Assembly (NCBI GenBank): GCA_949752735.1
Contig: OX457037.1
Coordinates: 71,341,829 to 71,405,828 of the forward strand
Origin: Lumbricus terrestris
Taxonomy: Eukaryota > Annelida > Clitellata > Crassiclitellata > Lumbricidae
Length of the DNA: 64,000 nucleotides
Direction of reading: 5' to 3'
The translations under genes were made by a program, and so were the position numbers. Within the stretch, counting starts at the first letter, position 1, and each line of letters begins with the position of its first letter. The notes under the pieces were generated by a model, which was given only the letters and a program-made list of their open reading frames with translations, was not told the origin of the DNA and did not search any database. This document shows positions 23,601-36,546 of this stretch, in pieces.

Positions 23601-26600
23601 TGCAGTTTCATACCGTATCCATGTCTGTCTCTACATCAGACAAACTAGAGAGACTTGGCAACCACTCAGTAACTAAAAAAAAGGGCATCTTTAAGATAAG
23701 CACAAACACTTCTATAGTTACAACAGTTCAGCTGTTTAAGACCACAGTTTATGTCACAGTCAAGAAATCTGCTTGAGAGCCGTGAAAAGTACAAGCAAGA
23801 GCATATAACACATCACAAAATGAAACATACCTCTTACCCTGATTTCTCATATAACCAGTTACCTGTTTATGAAAGCCTTTGCCTTTCCTGATTTAAACTC
23901 GGCCACATCATTTAGAAACGTTGCAACATCAGATTGGTCAGCTGTCTCCTGCAGACAAAACAGATTTTCAATTGCAATTGCAAAGGCCGATTTATGTAGC
24001 ATTGCTTCAAGAAATGAAGAATATGGAGTTAAACGCACTGGGAGCGCTTCTGAAAGGCTTTTGCTGCGAGAAGCGCTTTATAAATGGTCAGATAAGATAA
24101 GAAAACATCTCACATTTAATTTCCTCCAGAGTTCTTCATGCTGAGAGCACCTCTGAATAGTCATTCAGCAAGAGGCGCTACATAAATGCATAGATACAGT
24201 ACATAGTCACTGCTAAGCACACAAATCATAATATTATTTGGATTCAACTGCTGATGTCGGTAAATCAGTCTAAAACGTAAAGTGTTGCTGTGTCTGATGT
24301 TGTTGTTGTTTCAGGTGCCTTTGCTACTGCTCCTGTTGTTGAGGTGTTGCTGATTTCACACTTACAGGATATTATGATGCTCCAAGGTCTTAAAATTATT
24401 TCTGAAAACATCAAGACCACATCTGGAATGGCTATAACGCATCATGCTGCAGCTGAGAAAAAGATCCACAAAAAATGATGGTATTCAGAAGCTGAGTAGA
24501 TTAAAACAAAGCCGTAATAAGGGGTCAACATACAGAACATAAGTCCGTGTAGACAGCCAAAATTTAGGCATGTGTGCCTGCTTACATTGCTATTTAAACT
24601 GATTGCAATGAATCAAGGCATATTGCAAATTTCACTCATGAATCAGCATACTGAAACCCTAATCAACTACTGCTGTTAACTCGCACACCTCTTCACTATC
24701 CATTCACTAAATAATGTCTAGCTAATACGGTGTTATAAAAGCCATATAAAATCAGTGCAAAACGTACATAGTTTCCAGAAAGCGATCTCTCAAACTTCTT
24801 AGCAATGAGACCTCCACGAAAGATTGTCGTCCACAACTCACTACAATACATCTGCATCTCCAATTTCTCCTGTGAAGGGTCCACATGTGGAAGAACTGAA
24901 ACAATAAAATAAGTGCAACTGCTTTTTATTTAACTACTCCGTAAACATCCAAACGTGCTGCTTCTTTTTAAATGCTGAGAGTCGGAAACAAGCAGTGAAG
25001 TCTGTTCTAAGTTCTAACATAACATAACAAGTTTTATTCGGTAACCAACTTAATTCCTCAATTAGTATTTAGATCAAAAATTTCTTGAGATTTGTCATTG
25101 TAACAGGAGACCCAAATGGAAGGGGGGGTCAAAGGTTCTGAGAACCAGGGTCAACTACAAGTCTTCCTTCGACTCAAGAGTCTTTCTTGAGTCGAAAGAA
25201 TGCATCACAGCCAAACAATGCCATGTCAAAAACAGGATATATAATTTCTTAACTATCATACAAACAAACAGAAATTATAGAATTGAACTGCTGAATAGAT
25301 TTTCAGTCTATATTATAATGACTTTTGCATCAACTGTAAATCATACCAGGCGTTTTGTCCAAGACAGACGCTGAAATCCGGCCAAAGAGACGACAAAAGC
25401 TGAGGTAGACATCGTACACCCAATGGAAATCACTGACTTTCGTCTGCATTGCTTTCACCTATAAACAAATCATCAAAAGATAAGTAGATGGGGCAGAAAA
25501 CAGGAAATTATACCTTACCACAAAAACTGGCTCATTAAATTTAGTGGTATATAACTAAGTCAACTTGCACTGAACAAATATTTATATAATAGTACAAGCA
25601 ATAATACAAGATGCACTTATACACAACAAAAGCAGAAATCAAATACGACAGGCAAGCCGAAGAAAATGTGTTTTCCATTGACGAGCGCTTATAATTCAAG
25701 ATGTTCTGCTTCCACAATCCACAAGCTTCACTAATAACAGAGGCTCTGTGTTTGAGAATCAAGCAAACTGATTAATGCAAACTTTAGACCAGCGTTTCCC
25801 AAAGTGGGTTCCATGGAACCTAAGGGTTCTGTGGGTCGAGCACAAAGGTTCCACGAGAAGTTGAGAAAAAAGAATTTGTTGAGAAATTCTACAGCAATAC
25901 AGCAGCTATTGGAAAAGGGCAACATGGGCAAGGGTGTGGAGGAAGAGAGCGATTGGAGGGTGTGGAGGAAGAGAGCGATTGGAGGGTGTGGAGGTAGAGA
26001 GCGAATGGAGGGTGTGGAGGAAGAGAGCGATTGGAGGGTGTGGAGGAAGAGAGCGAATGGAGGTGTGGAGGAAGAGAGCGATTGGAGGGTGTGGAGGAAG
26101 AGAGCGAATGGAGGGTGTGGAGGAAGAGAGCGATTGGAGGGTGTGGAGGAAGAGAGCGAATGGAGGGTGTGGAGGAAGAGAGCGATTGGAGGGTGTGGAG
26201 GAAGAGAGCGATTGGAGGGTGTGGAGGAAAAGAGCGAATGGAGGGTGTGGAGGAAGAGAGCGATTGGAGGGTGTGGAGGTAGAGAGCGAATGGAGGGTGT
26301 GGAGGAAGAGAGCGATTGGAGGGTGTGGAGGAAGAGAGCGATTGGAGGGTGTGGAGGAAGAGAGCGAATGGAGGGTGTGGAGGAAAAGAGCGATTGGAGG
26401 GTGTGGAGGAAGAGAGCGAATGGAGGGTGTGGAGGAAGAGAGCGATTGGAGGGTGTGGAGGAAGAGAGCGATTGGAGGGTGTGGAGGAAGAGAGCGAATG
26501 GAGGGTGTGGAGGAAGAGAGCGATTGGAGGGTGTGGAGGTAGAGAGCGAATGGAGGGTGTGGAGGTAGAGAGCGATTGGAGGGTGTGGAGGAAGAGAGCG

Positions 26601-29600
26601 ATTGGAGGGTGTGGAGGAAGAGAGCGAATGGAGGGTGTGGAGGAAGAGAGCGAATGGAGGGTGTGGAGGAAGAGAGCGATTGGAGGGTGTGGAGGAAGAG
26701 AGCGATTGGAGGGTGTGGAGGAAGAGAGCGAATGGAGGGTGTGGAGGAATAGAGCGATTGGAGGGTGTGGAGGAAAAGAGCGATTGGAGGGTGTGGAGGA
26801 AGAGAGCGATTGGAGGGTGTGGAGGTAGAGAGCGAATGGAGGGTGTGGAGGAAGAGAGCGATTGGAGGGTGTGGAGGAAGAGAGCGATTGGAGGGTGTGG
26901 AGGTAGAGAGCAAATGGAGGGTGTGGAGGAAGAGAGCGAATGGAGGGTGTGGAGGAAGAGAGCGATTGGAGGGTGTGGAGGAAGAGAGCGAATGGAGGGT
27001 GTGGAGGAAGAGAGCGATTGGAGGGTGTGGAGGTAGAGAGCAAATGGAGGGTGTGGAGGAAGAGAGCGAATGGAGGGTGTGGAGGAAGAGAGCAAATGGA
27101 GGGTGTGGAGGAAGAGAGCGAATGGAGGGTGTGGAGGAAGAGAGCGATTGGAGGGTGTGGAGGAAGAGAGCGAATGGAGGGTGTGGAGGAAGAGAGCGAT
27201 TGGAGGGTGTGGAGGAAGAGAGCAAATGGAGGGTGTGGAGGAAGAGAGCGAATGGAGGGTGTGGAGGAAGAGAGCGAATGGAGGGTGTGGAGGAAGAGAA
27301 TGCATCACTCTTCCTCCACACCCTCCAATCGCTCCCTTCCTCCACACCCTCCATTCGCTCTCTTCCTCCACACCCTCCATTCGCTCTCTTCCTCCACACC
27401 CTCCATTCGCTCTCTACCTCCACACCCTCCAATCGCTCTCTTCCTCCACACCCTCCAATCGCTCTCTTCCTCCACACCCTCTAATCGCTCTCTTCCTCCA
27501 CACCCTCCATTCGCTCTCTTCCTCCACACCCTCCATTCGCTCTCTTCCTCCACACCCTCCAATCGCTCTCGTCCTCCACACCCTCCAATCGCTCTCTTCC
27601 TCCACACCCTCCATTCGCTCTCTTCCTCCACACCCTCCAATCGCTCTTTTCCTCCACACCCTCCATTCGCTCTCTACCTCCACACCCTCCAATCGCTCTC
27701 TTCCTCCACACCCTCCAATCGCTCTCTTCCTCCACACCCTCCAATGGCTCTCTTCCTCCACACCCTCCAATCGCTCTCTTCTTCCACACCCTCCAATCGC
27801 TCTCTTCCTCCACACCCTCCATTCGCTCTCTTCCTCCACACCCTCCAATCGCTCTCTACCTCCACACCCTCCATTCGCTCTCTACCTCCACACCCTCCAA
27901 TCGCTCTCTTCCTCCACACCCTCCAATCGCTCTTTTCCTCCACACCCTCCAATCGCTCTCTTCCTCCACACCCTCCAATCGCTCTCTTCCTCCACACCCT
28001 CCAATCGCTCTCTTCCTCCACACCCTCCAATCGCTCTCTTCCTCCACACCCTCCAATTGCTCTTTTCCTCCACACCCTCCAATTGCTCTCTTCCTCCACA
28101 CCCTCCATTCGCTCTCTTCCTCCACACCCTCCATTCGCTCTCTACCTCCACACCCTCCATTTTCTCTCTTCCTCCACACCCTCCAATCTATCTATCTATA
28201 ATATTCGTTTAATAACAAATTCAATCTGACAAACCGCAGAATGATTACAGATACAGGTTATACGAAATACGGCCCGCTTCGCACGACACGCAGGTCGGCT
28301 ACACAGCGGGTAGCTTAACACTAAATAATACAATACAATACAATTTAATTTTTCTAACGCGCTCTAACAAGACAAGACACGTCTTGCACAAAAGCGCACG
28401 GCCTATGATGTTAACATTCGCTACAGCAAACAAGTCATCTGAGAGTAATAAAGCAGCCAAAACAAAAAAAATAACAACACGAGTCACAATCGAAAGAACA
28501 CTGATGAAGACATAAGAGTCCAGCCGGAAAGTTTCTCGAGGTGTTAAGTTATGTATGTATATTCATTTAATAAGCAAAATAGGTTGGCAAACCGCAACCT
28601 GGTACATTGAGATAGAGAAAAAATACATTGAAATAAAAATATTAATTTTATAGGGAGTAATCAGTTATTGGAATTAAATTGAATCAATAGTTAGACTATG
28701 CTTTAGTATTAATGTGTTTAAAAAGGACTCTAGAAACAAAGTTTCGGTCATCTTTGCTCGGAAGTTCAAAATTGTGCATACGAGCCCTGAGACCTGGACG
28801 TCGGTTGTTCTTTGGCCGGAAAAGAGTTCGAAGGACATGGAAGTCATTCCTGGCCACTGCATGCAGCAGTCGGTTTTCAATCACTCTCTTCCATTTGCGA
28901 ATGAAGCAGAATTCCAATGAACCTTCACATTCTAACCTCATGTAGGGCATACCTCAGTTTCGAAAACCGTGCAATTTAAAGTTTCATGATATTTTAAGAA
29001 TAAACATTCTATAATTTAGTGTATTTAGGTATGTGGGCTTATAATTATCAGTAGACTTTGCTTTCGGTGCGTTCTGCATGATTCAATGCGTTTAGTTGGG
29101 ATTGGGGTTCCGCCAGAAAATTATAAGGACATGAAGGGTTCCGTGGCTAAAAAAGTTTGGGAAACACTGCTGTAGACAATGGGCAGATGCAGATGCAAAT
29201 GTCTCAGCACTTCACATTGCACCCATCATGTTGCTCGTGTATCTGACGCACACTCTGGAAGGTATCACAGCCTTTGACTTTTAGACTCTAGCACACCTAT
29301 TTATATCAATTTGATACCCCAATAAGTTGTCAAAAGTGAGGTAAAAATCAAGACAAATTTAGCAAATGAAGCAAAACTTAGCTAAAACAATAAGACAAGA
29401 ACTGACTTCTGAGGCAAAAAATGCCAATTTTTATCATTATTGCTATAATCGTTACTGTAATCACCAATATTGCCATTACATGATAATATTTAGTAATAAT
29501 GATAATAAAATAACAAAAACATTTATTATTATTTGTGAACATATTTGTCAAGTGCCACTCTCAAATGACAAAATTTCGCTTGATTCGCACGTTTGGCCTC

Positions 29601-32600
29601 ACCTTTGGATCACAAGTCTTTTTTAATTTCCTTGGGGCTGTCATGCCGAGAATGCCTCTGAGTAGCTAGTCTGATAGTAAATGGATCAACAGATCTGAGC
29701 AATAGTGAGTGAAGGACTGGCTTATTCTTCTCACAAAGTGCCCTTCATAAGGAAGGCTCAAAGTCTCAAATCCACAATCTCCATGCTCCATACTCTAACC
29801 AATAACCTATCATGTCCCAAAATTTACATCAATAGCTATATCACTTGTTGAATAATTTTTAACAGCTGTATTATACATATTAAGAACAGCTTGTAATTTA
29901 CCTTGAAATTGTAACCTGCAGACTTTTTGTCGCTTACATCCTTGTTGTAGGTAAAGTTGAGGAGTGAGGTGCCTTCAAATCGGACTTTCATCGGCCAAGT
30001 GCCTCGACCAGCCAGACCAACGAAGGAACGACGGTTGGTTTTCGAATCATCAAAGACCAGATATTCATCTCTAATCAAAACACCAATAAGTCTCATATAT
30101 CAAATTGCTATGCATCCCACGTCAATCAATAGGAAGTTCCACTGCTATTTCCTGAGACAGAACATATGAACTGTGGGGGGGGTCCCGTAGCTCAGTGGTG
30201 AGAGCGCTGGTCGTTAAACTGAGAGTCAGCCGCGCGGACCCGGGTTCAAGCCTCGCTCAGGGCAAAAATTTATTTGAATTTTCTGTTAGCTGCCGCTGCC
30301 GCTTTGCTGATGTGTTGCTTGACTCGGGTTCTGCTAAAAATAAAGATAGCCCCTCCCACTTCTGGCTTGGCCGATTAGAAGTGATCCAGTACTTAGGCCA
30401 TTAGTTAAGTTACCGAACCCACTGCTGTAAAGCAGTGATATTTTCATTAACGATAAGTAAAATTAGAACTGAAAATATTGATTTCCGTTCAGTATAACTT
30501 TAACTGTAACTGAAATTATTTTGAGAACGAAAACTGAAATAGAACTGAAATTAAGCACAGTGAACGAAAATTAGAATAAAAACGAAAATTAATTTTGGAA
30601 CGGAAATTATGACAAAATTGGAAATTTTAGCACATACATTGTAGCCTTTCCTAAGCAGCTGAATTTGCATCTAAAAGGCGCACATACTTTCTGACTCTTA
30701 AAACTGTGGTATCTTTGGCTTAGCATGTGTTTCCATGTGCAATTTATTATGGTCTTTTGTATTTGAACCATTTCTGTAAGTTAATAATTTTCAACTTTAT
30801 GATAAGAATGTGGTTATGTGAAAAATCACTTCGAATACCGGAGTGCAAATATTTCAATCATGATAACTTCGTGCAGCTTGTTCACTGGGCTAAATGAAAA
30901 AAAACAGGTATTGGATTGTTTAAATAGGCCTAGGGGAACGAAACAAATAGGCCTAGCCATGCAACGCTTGTAGCCTACTCTAAAACGGACGTTTCTAGTT
31001 TATGGTAAATTTTTCAGTAATTTAATTTGTCTTCTTCAGTGAATAAGCGCAAAGAGAAAGATAATAAATATATTCAAGTTTGGCCCGAAACTTTCATGTG
31101 ACTGATTCAAGTCAGTGGCTTCACAACGGATAAAGCACAGCCGCTGCATAAATGTGTAAAAAATAAATGTAATGTGGTTGACCAATTCAATGGAATATGA
31201 TAAGGGGATGTGATTAGCTATTGTAAACACGTTAGCGGATTGGTGCCATCCAGCAACTAATGCCAATTAAATTTTCAGGAAATTATACAAACTAGATCTG
31301 GAGTTCAAAATGCTTGGTTTTTGTAGTAAAAATTACGCATAATTATTATTGGAGGCAAAGAAGTCAAGTCTACGGCAGCACTGTCCCACTTGCAGAAGAT
31401 TCTGAAGCTCTGGCTTTTCAAACTTATAGAAGAAACAAATTTTTCTGGGTGAAGACTTCTAATAGGTGCACGGGGAGAATAAACTGTTCTCTAATGTCGG
31501 TGAAAATAGAAGATTCTTTAAAATTAAGAAGCATATCGATAATGAATGCTCGAACTTGGTTTAATTTGAAGCAAGTCCTATAAAGAAGTAAAACTGAAAT
31601 TATTTAAATGCAAGAACTGAATTGAGAACTGAAATTATTGTAAAAACTGAAATTGAAGTATAACTGAAATTTTTTGAAGAACTGTAATTGAACTAGAACT
31701 GAAATTGAGTACGTCCGAACTGAAATAGAAGTAAAACAAAAATTATTTGCTGAAGTAAAATATCACTGCTGTAAAGCCGATCTGCGTGTCGTGCTACAGT
31801 GGGCCGTATTTCGTATAACATGTACTTGTGATCGTTCTGCGGTGTGTCAGATTGAGTTATTAAAAAAAATATATATATATTATTGTCCTAGAAACACAGG
31901 TAGGTAAGACAATTAGACAAAAATGGATCTCGCAGAAGGTCAAGCAAAAACTTAGTGCTAGATAAGGTTGCAAAAGTGCCCGTCACTTAGCTTTGAAAAA
32001 GCACTTTGGTAGAGATAAGCATTACCTGAAGTTTATGATCACATTTTTAAACAAAGACAGTAAAACTCACGATAGTTCTGTTTCACTTCTTTTGTCAAAC
32101 TCCACTTCAAAGTGTGTCGCTCTAGCACATGAGAACGTCTTTAAAAAAGGGAAACAACCAATTTGATGACTTTGTACCCAAAGTAAAAACTGGCAAAGCA
32201 AATTATATCTCAACTCTGAATATGCAGTGCCTTATAGTAACCTCACAAAAGACTCGAATAATCCACCATAAATGGTGTAATATGATCCTTGAATATTTTC
32301 TCATCCTTCAAGAACTGCTTCAAAACTCCCATTAGATTTTAAACTTCTGGACATTCTGAATGTCGTTACAATATAGACAATGATAAGTTTGTCACTGATT
32401 CAATAAAGCAATGCGATCAATATAAATAACAAATAAGACACAGAGAGCGATATGCAGCATAGAAAACCACTTGATAAAAATGAAACGAGCTCATAATTTT
32501 TAGTGTAATAATGTAAAAATCACAGTAAAAATTGAAATGGTAAGCTATAAAACTTTGAAAGAGACATCGCAAGCATGATTTGAGAAAGATCAATCAAGAT

Positions 32601-34057
32601 AAACTTACAAATATCCGAATACAAACACAAGTCACCCACCAGATTGACCCTGTCTGGTCGATCTGTCCGAGGTGAATCAACCTCCCAAGTTCTCAATTCC
32701 TTTTCCAGTTGAACCTCTCCTTGATTTTCATCCTGTGAAGTATCATACAACAATATGACTACCGGTATATATGACTAGTATATGATATAATATGACTAAT
32801 TATGATTGCAAGACAGCCCTAAGTTCTTTCATCAAGGCAAAGAATACTAGCCTACCATCATACCTTCATGTTTCTAACTCCATACCACCTCTAAAAGTCC
32901 TGTTCTTTTCTTCTGGCACTAGTTGTTGCTGGAACACAGATTCAGGCAATAGTGGTATATCATGCTCTCAACTGTTGAGCACTTTACAAGTATATGATAC
33001 TGTCAAACACAAGAGGCCTGAGCTGCCAATTCGCTACCATCCTGTAATCGTTTGTCAGGACTCATTGCTTAACCCTCATCTATTTATGACTCTGCCTTGA
33101 ACCCTATCGGTGAGGCGCATTGGTGTAGTGGGTATGTTCGTCACCTTGTAGCCGTAGGGTTGTAGGCTCGAATCCACTTCAAGCAACCATGTACGGACCT
33201 TCATTTGCAATTGCTCAGCATTTTGGTGTGAAACTCTGTATTTGGAACTCCAATGCAGTGTCCACGCTGTATTTTGGAGCGCCTCTAAGTAGATAGAATG
33301 AAGAGGCGCAATGAAAATGGAGAAAAAAATAAAAATAAAAACCTAGCATACATCTATGCCACATATTCATATACGCTGAATACGTGTAGGAAATACGTGC
33401 ATTAGAAAAATGAATACATAAACTTCGTGCAAATCTTGACTCAGGCAAGTCAGCCTACTAGAAGTTTCAAAACAATAACTAAGAACTAAAGTGCATCACA
33501 AGGTTATACCAGTGAAGGCAACAGGTCTGGAAGTTTGAAGAGCAACTTCCGAATCGTCATCATCACAGGCTTCAGATTCTCCAACAATTTTGCTTTATGG
33601 TGAGAAGACAACTTTGTGGCCAACTCAGACAACAACAGGACCTACAACAACAGATTCTACAGTTATTATGGTATGTCAGTATGCATGTCTTGTATGTATG
33701 TATGTATGTATGTATGTATGTATGTATGTATGTATGTATGTATGTGTGTATGTATGTATGTATGTACGTATGCATGACTGTATGTGTGTGCGCAAGCATG
33801 ATTGCATATATGTATGAATTATGTAAGTATCAGTATATAATTAATTATATAGCTACAGTTGTAATAAGCACAACATACCAACTCACGAAGCGTTGTAGAA
33901 AGAAAAGAAGTGTCCAATTCTGGTAAAAGTAACTTCTGAAATAGAAAAACCAAGCAGTCAATCACTCAATGGCCATCCAAATGTTAGAGAATTTACCCAT
34001 TGTCAATTTTGTGCTTACAATTGCCCTTTTGTATCTTTCATTTTTTTCTTTCTCTTG

Positions 34058-34124
<67 letters not shown>

Positions 34125-34161
34125 CTCTCTCTTTGCCTCTCTCTCTTTGCCTCTCTCTCTC

Positions 34162-34196
<35 letters not shown>

Positions 34197-36511
34197 GGCC
34201 AGTCCTTCTTTGCAGTAATTCATCATTGTGTCTGCTATAAATGTTACTTTACACATGCGTTATATTCACATTATTTATAGGGCACTAATTAAACAGCAAT
34301 ATGTATATATATATATATATATCATATATAAAACTATCTAATAACCAGTCATCAACTAATGGCAGCATGTAGCTATTTTGAGTGAAGGATTTTGCTAATT
34401 TTGCTAAGATAAACAGTCATTCGAACCTTGAACACTACTTGGTGAGCATTAATAAGCTATCGTGCTGCAGAATTGGCTACAAATATGTCCCATAGGAAGT
34501 GTTTGAATATAATTAAGTGGTGTGAAATTGCTTAAATTGCTGTACTGACCAGACCAGAGCTTTTGAACATCTTCATTCGAGTCAGAAGGTGTTCAGTCTT
34601 CGGAGTGATTAGCTGACAGCAGTCTAAAGAAAAATCAAATCTAATAAATTCACATATATATGCTCTTAGTCACACCAAAACAAAGACTACTAAGACCATT
34701 TCCAACACTCTCCACTTTAAGACTCACTCACATACATGACCAATCCTTCATCATTTAACATTTAAACAGCAAGTTGAATTGATTTCCCATTCGCTTCAAG
34801 TATTCGCCAAAATCCTAAAGCAGAATAATTGCACATGTACAAAGATACTTAGAATGGACGTTTTCTTAGTTGAGGTTTTGTGTTTTATACTAGAATGTTA
34901 ATAATTGCACATAATAACGAGACACTTTTATTATAAACATAGCTAAATAACCCCTGTCAGCCATCTACCACCAGACAATTTATATTGGTGTCCCTAACCA
35001 GCGGGACTCTGTAGTCCTTTCCATTTTGTGACCAACAAATTATTTGTTCTTAGTATGACGAGATGCTACTCTGTATACTTTTGGCTTGATTATGGTTATG
35101 TTCGGCATAACCCCAAATGCAACGTTGAAAAGAAAAGACAAGCAGAATTATGAGCAACTAACAGGGCAGAGTGAAAAACCTTCAATACTCACAGTGGATA
35201 ATGAGTTTCTCCAGCTTGTTCACATCATCAGCTGCTTCTTGAGGCTTTGACAATTCCTGAGAAACCCAGGCGAACAATCGCATCTGTAGCTGGTTAAGAA
35301 GCTTCGACAGATGAAGAAGATGTTCAGATTTCTTCCTCCCAGACAATGTCTCGCTGCCAGTAGACACTGGCCTGCGATTGACTGTGCTGGATCCAGGGCT
35401 CTCTGGTTTGAGTTGAAAAATACCCAAGGAATCATGGAAGGAAATGGACAAAAGCTTCCCCATGATGGATAAAAGTTTGGAAGAATTGAAATCCTTTGAA
35501 AAAGAACAACCGACATAATAATTAATAAACCAAAAACCAGCTAATAATAAGCTATGGTTCACCATAAAAATTTAACAGCAACGCAATGGTAATTCTGTTA
35601 AAATTCAACTGTGAGACATGGCAGCCAATTGGTGAACCTTATAAAGCAGAGTAGGGCTCTGGCCATCCATGCAAAGACCTTGAGCAAGTCATCCATGCAC
35701 AATCTCTCAATGCCAAAGGTGTTCTATCACATGACAGCATTGGACAAAAGATAATCACAGTCTGTTTTACCAGAGCACAGCTAAATGACAGCACCATATT
35801 TTTCTGTTGAGTCTCTTTCATCTGGAATCACCATCTGCTAGAGCTTGGTTCTTTACTTATGGTCCACCTAACAGGGTTTTACAAGTCACTAACATCTTTT
35901 CCTCAGTTGTGGCTAGGCTGGGAGTGCTCCTAAGTAAAATTTATCTTGAAGGATTGCTATATAAATGTTCAGAATGAATGACTGAATGGATGCATAGCAT
36001 ATTTCAATGTCTACAAACTAATTGTGCTGCTTTAACATGATTTAAAAGAATTTGGTTTGAAATGATCCTAATGGCATAAATGGTTACCGTACCTCAGGTA
36101 GGTGTGAAGGTTTGGCTGGTAGTGGCATCAGAACTTTGAGGTCAACAGTGCTGAAGTAGTGACAGAGCGACTGGAAGAGGATCAGCTTGGAACCAGTCAA
36201 TGGCGACTCCTGCAAAGCAGAAGAAAATTCAACATGGCAGATCATCAATATCCCATCCAATCCAATGACTTTCTAAAGCATCCTAATGTCCGCGGCATCA
36301 GTCGATGGTCACATTTGAGCTACAATGTGCTACATGATGATCAAAGACTCATAATTCACTTGAAAAACCCGGTTCTAACCCTCACAAATCTGAGATGCCA
36401 GCTTCAACTGCGAAAAGATAAATCAAGAAAAAATTAAACATGATTTATTAAAGCTTGCTATGAGATAGTGGCATCATATAAATCAAATCAATTGATACCA
36501 TTAATACAAAT

Positions 36512-36546
<35 letters not shown>

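Larger units (their letters stand above)
25790..29169. mobile_element. hAT-like element carrying a giant minisatellite (3,380 bp)
   Basis: Termini CAGCGTTTCCCAAAGTGGG and TTTGGGAAACACTG, flanked by CTTTAGAC (25782-25789) and CTGTAGAC (29170-29177), a 7/8 target duplication. Same family as the nested element 10216-10909 (shared GGTTCCGTGG--TAAAAAAGTT end). About two thirds of it is the inverted minisatellite 25931-28188. Truncated SINE sequence lies at 28205-28320 and 28540-28610. No transposase ORF. Confidence 0.85.

Noticed and set aside
23614..23672. Extra exon of the giant gene (WLPSLSSLSDVETDMD)
   Set aside because: Borders look acceptable, but it is 59 nt with phase 1 in and 0 out, while neighbours 23863-23948 and 23218-23342 join directly in phase 2.
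25731..28229. ORFs of 100-549 codons on both strands
   Set aside because: They are readings of the 26-bp minisatellite, which has no stop in any frame; composition and period follow the DNA repeat exactly.
30180..30260. tRNA gene (also at 46674, 53383, 4697)
   Set aside because: Pol III A and B boxes are present but the cloverleaf and acceptor stem are not intact, and SINE body and tail follow.
34000..34280. Ser/Leu-rich ORFs
   Set aside because: Translations of the (CT)n microsatellite.
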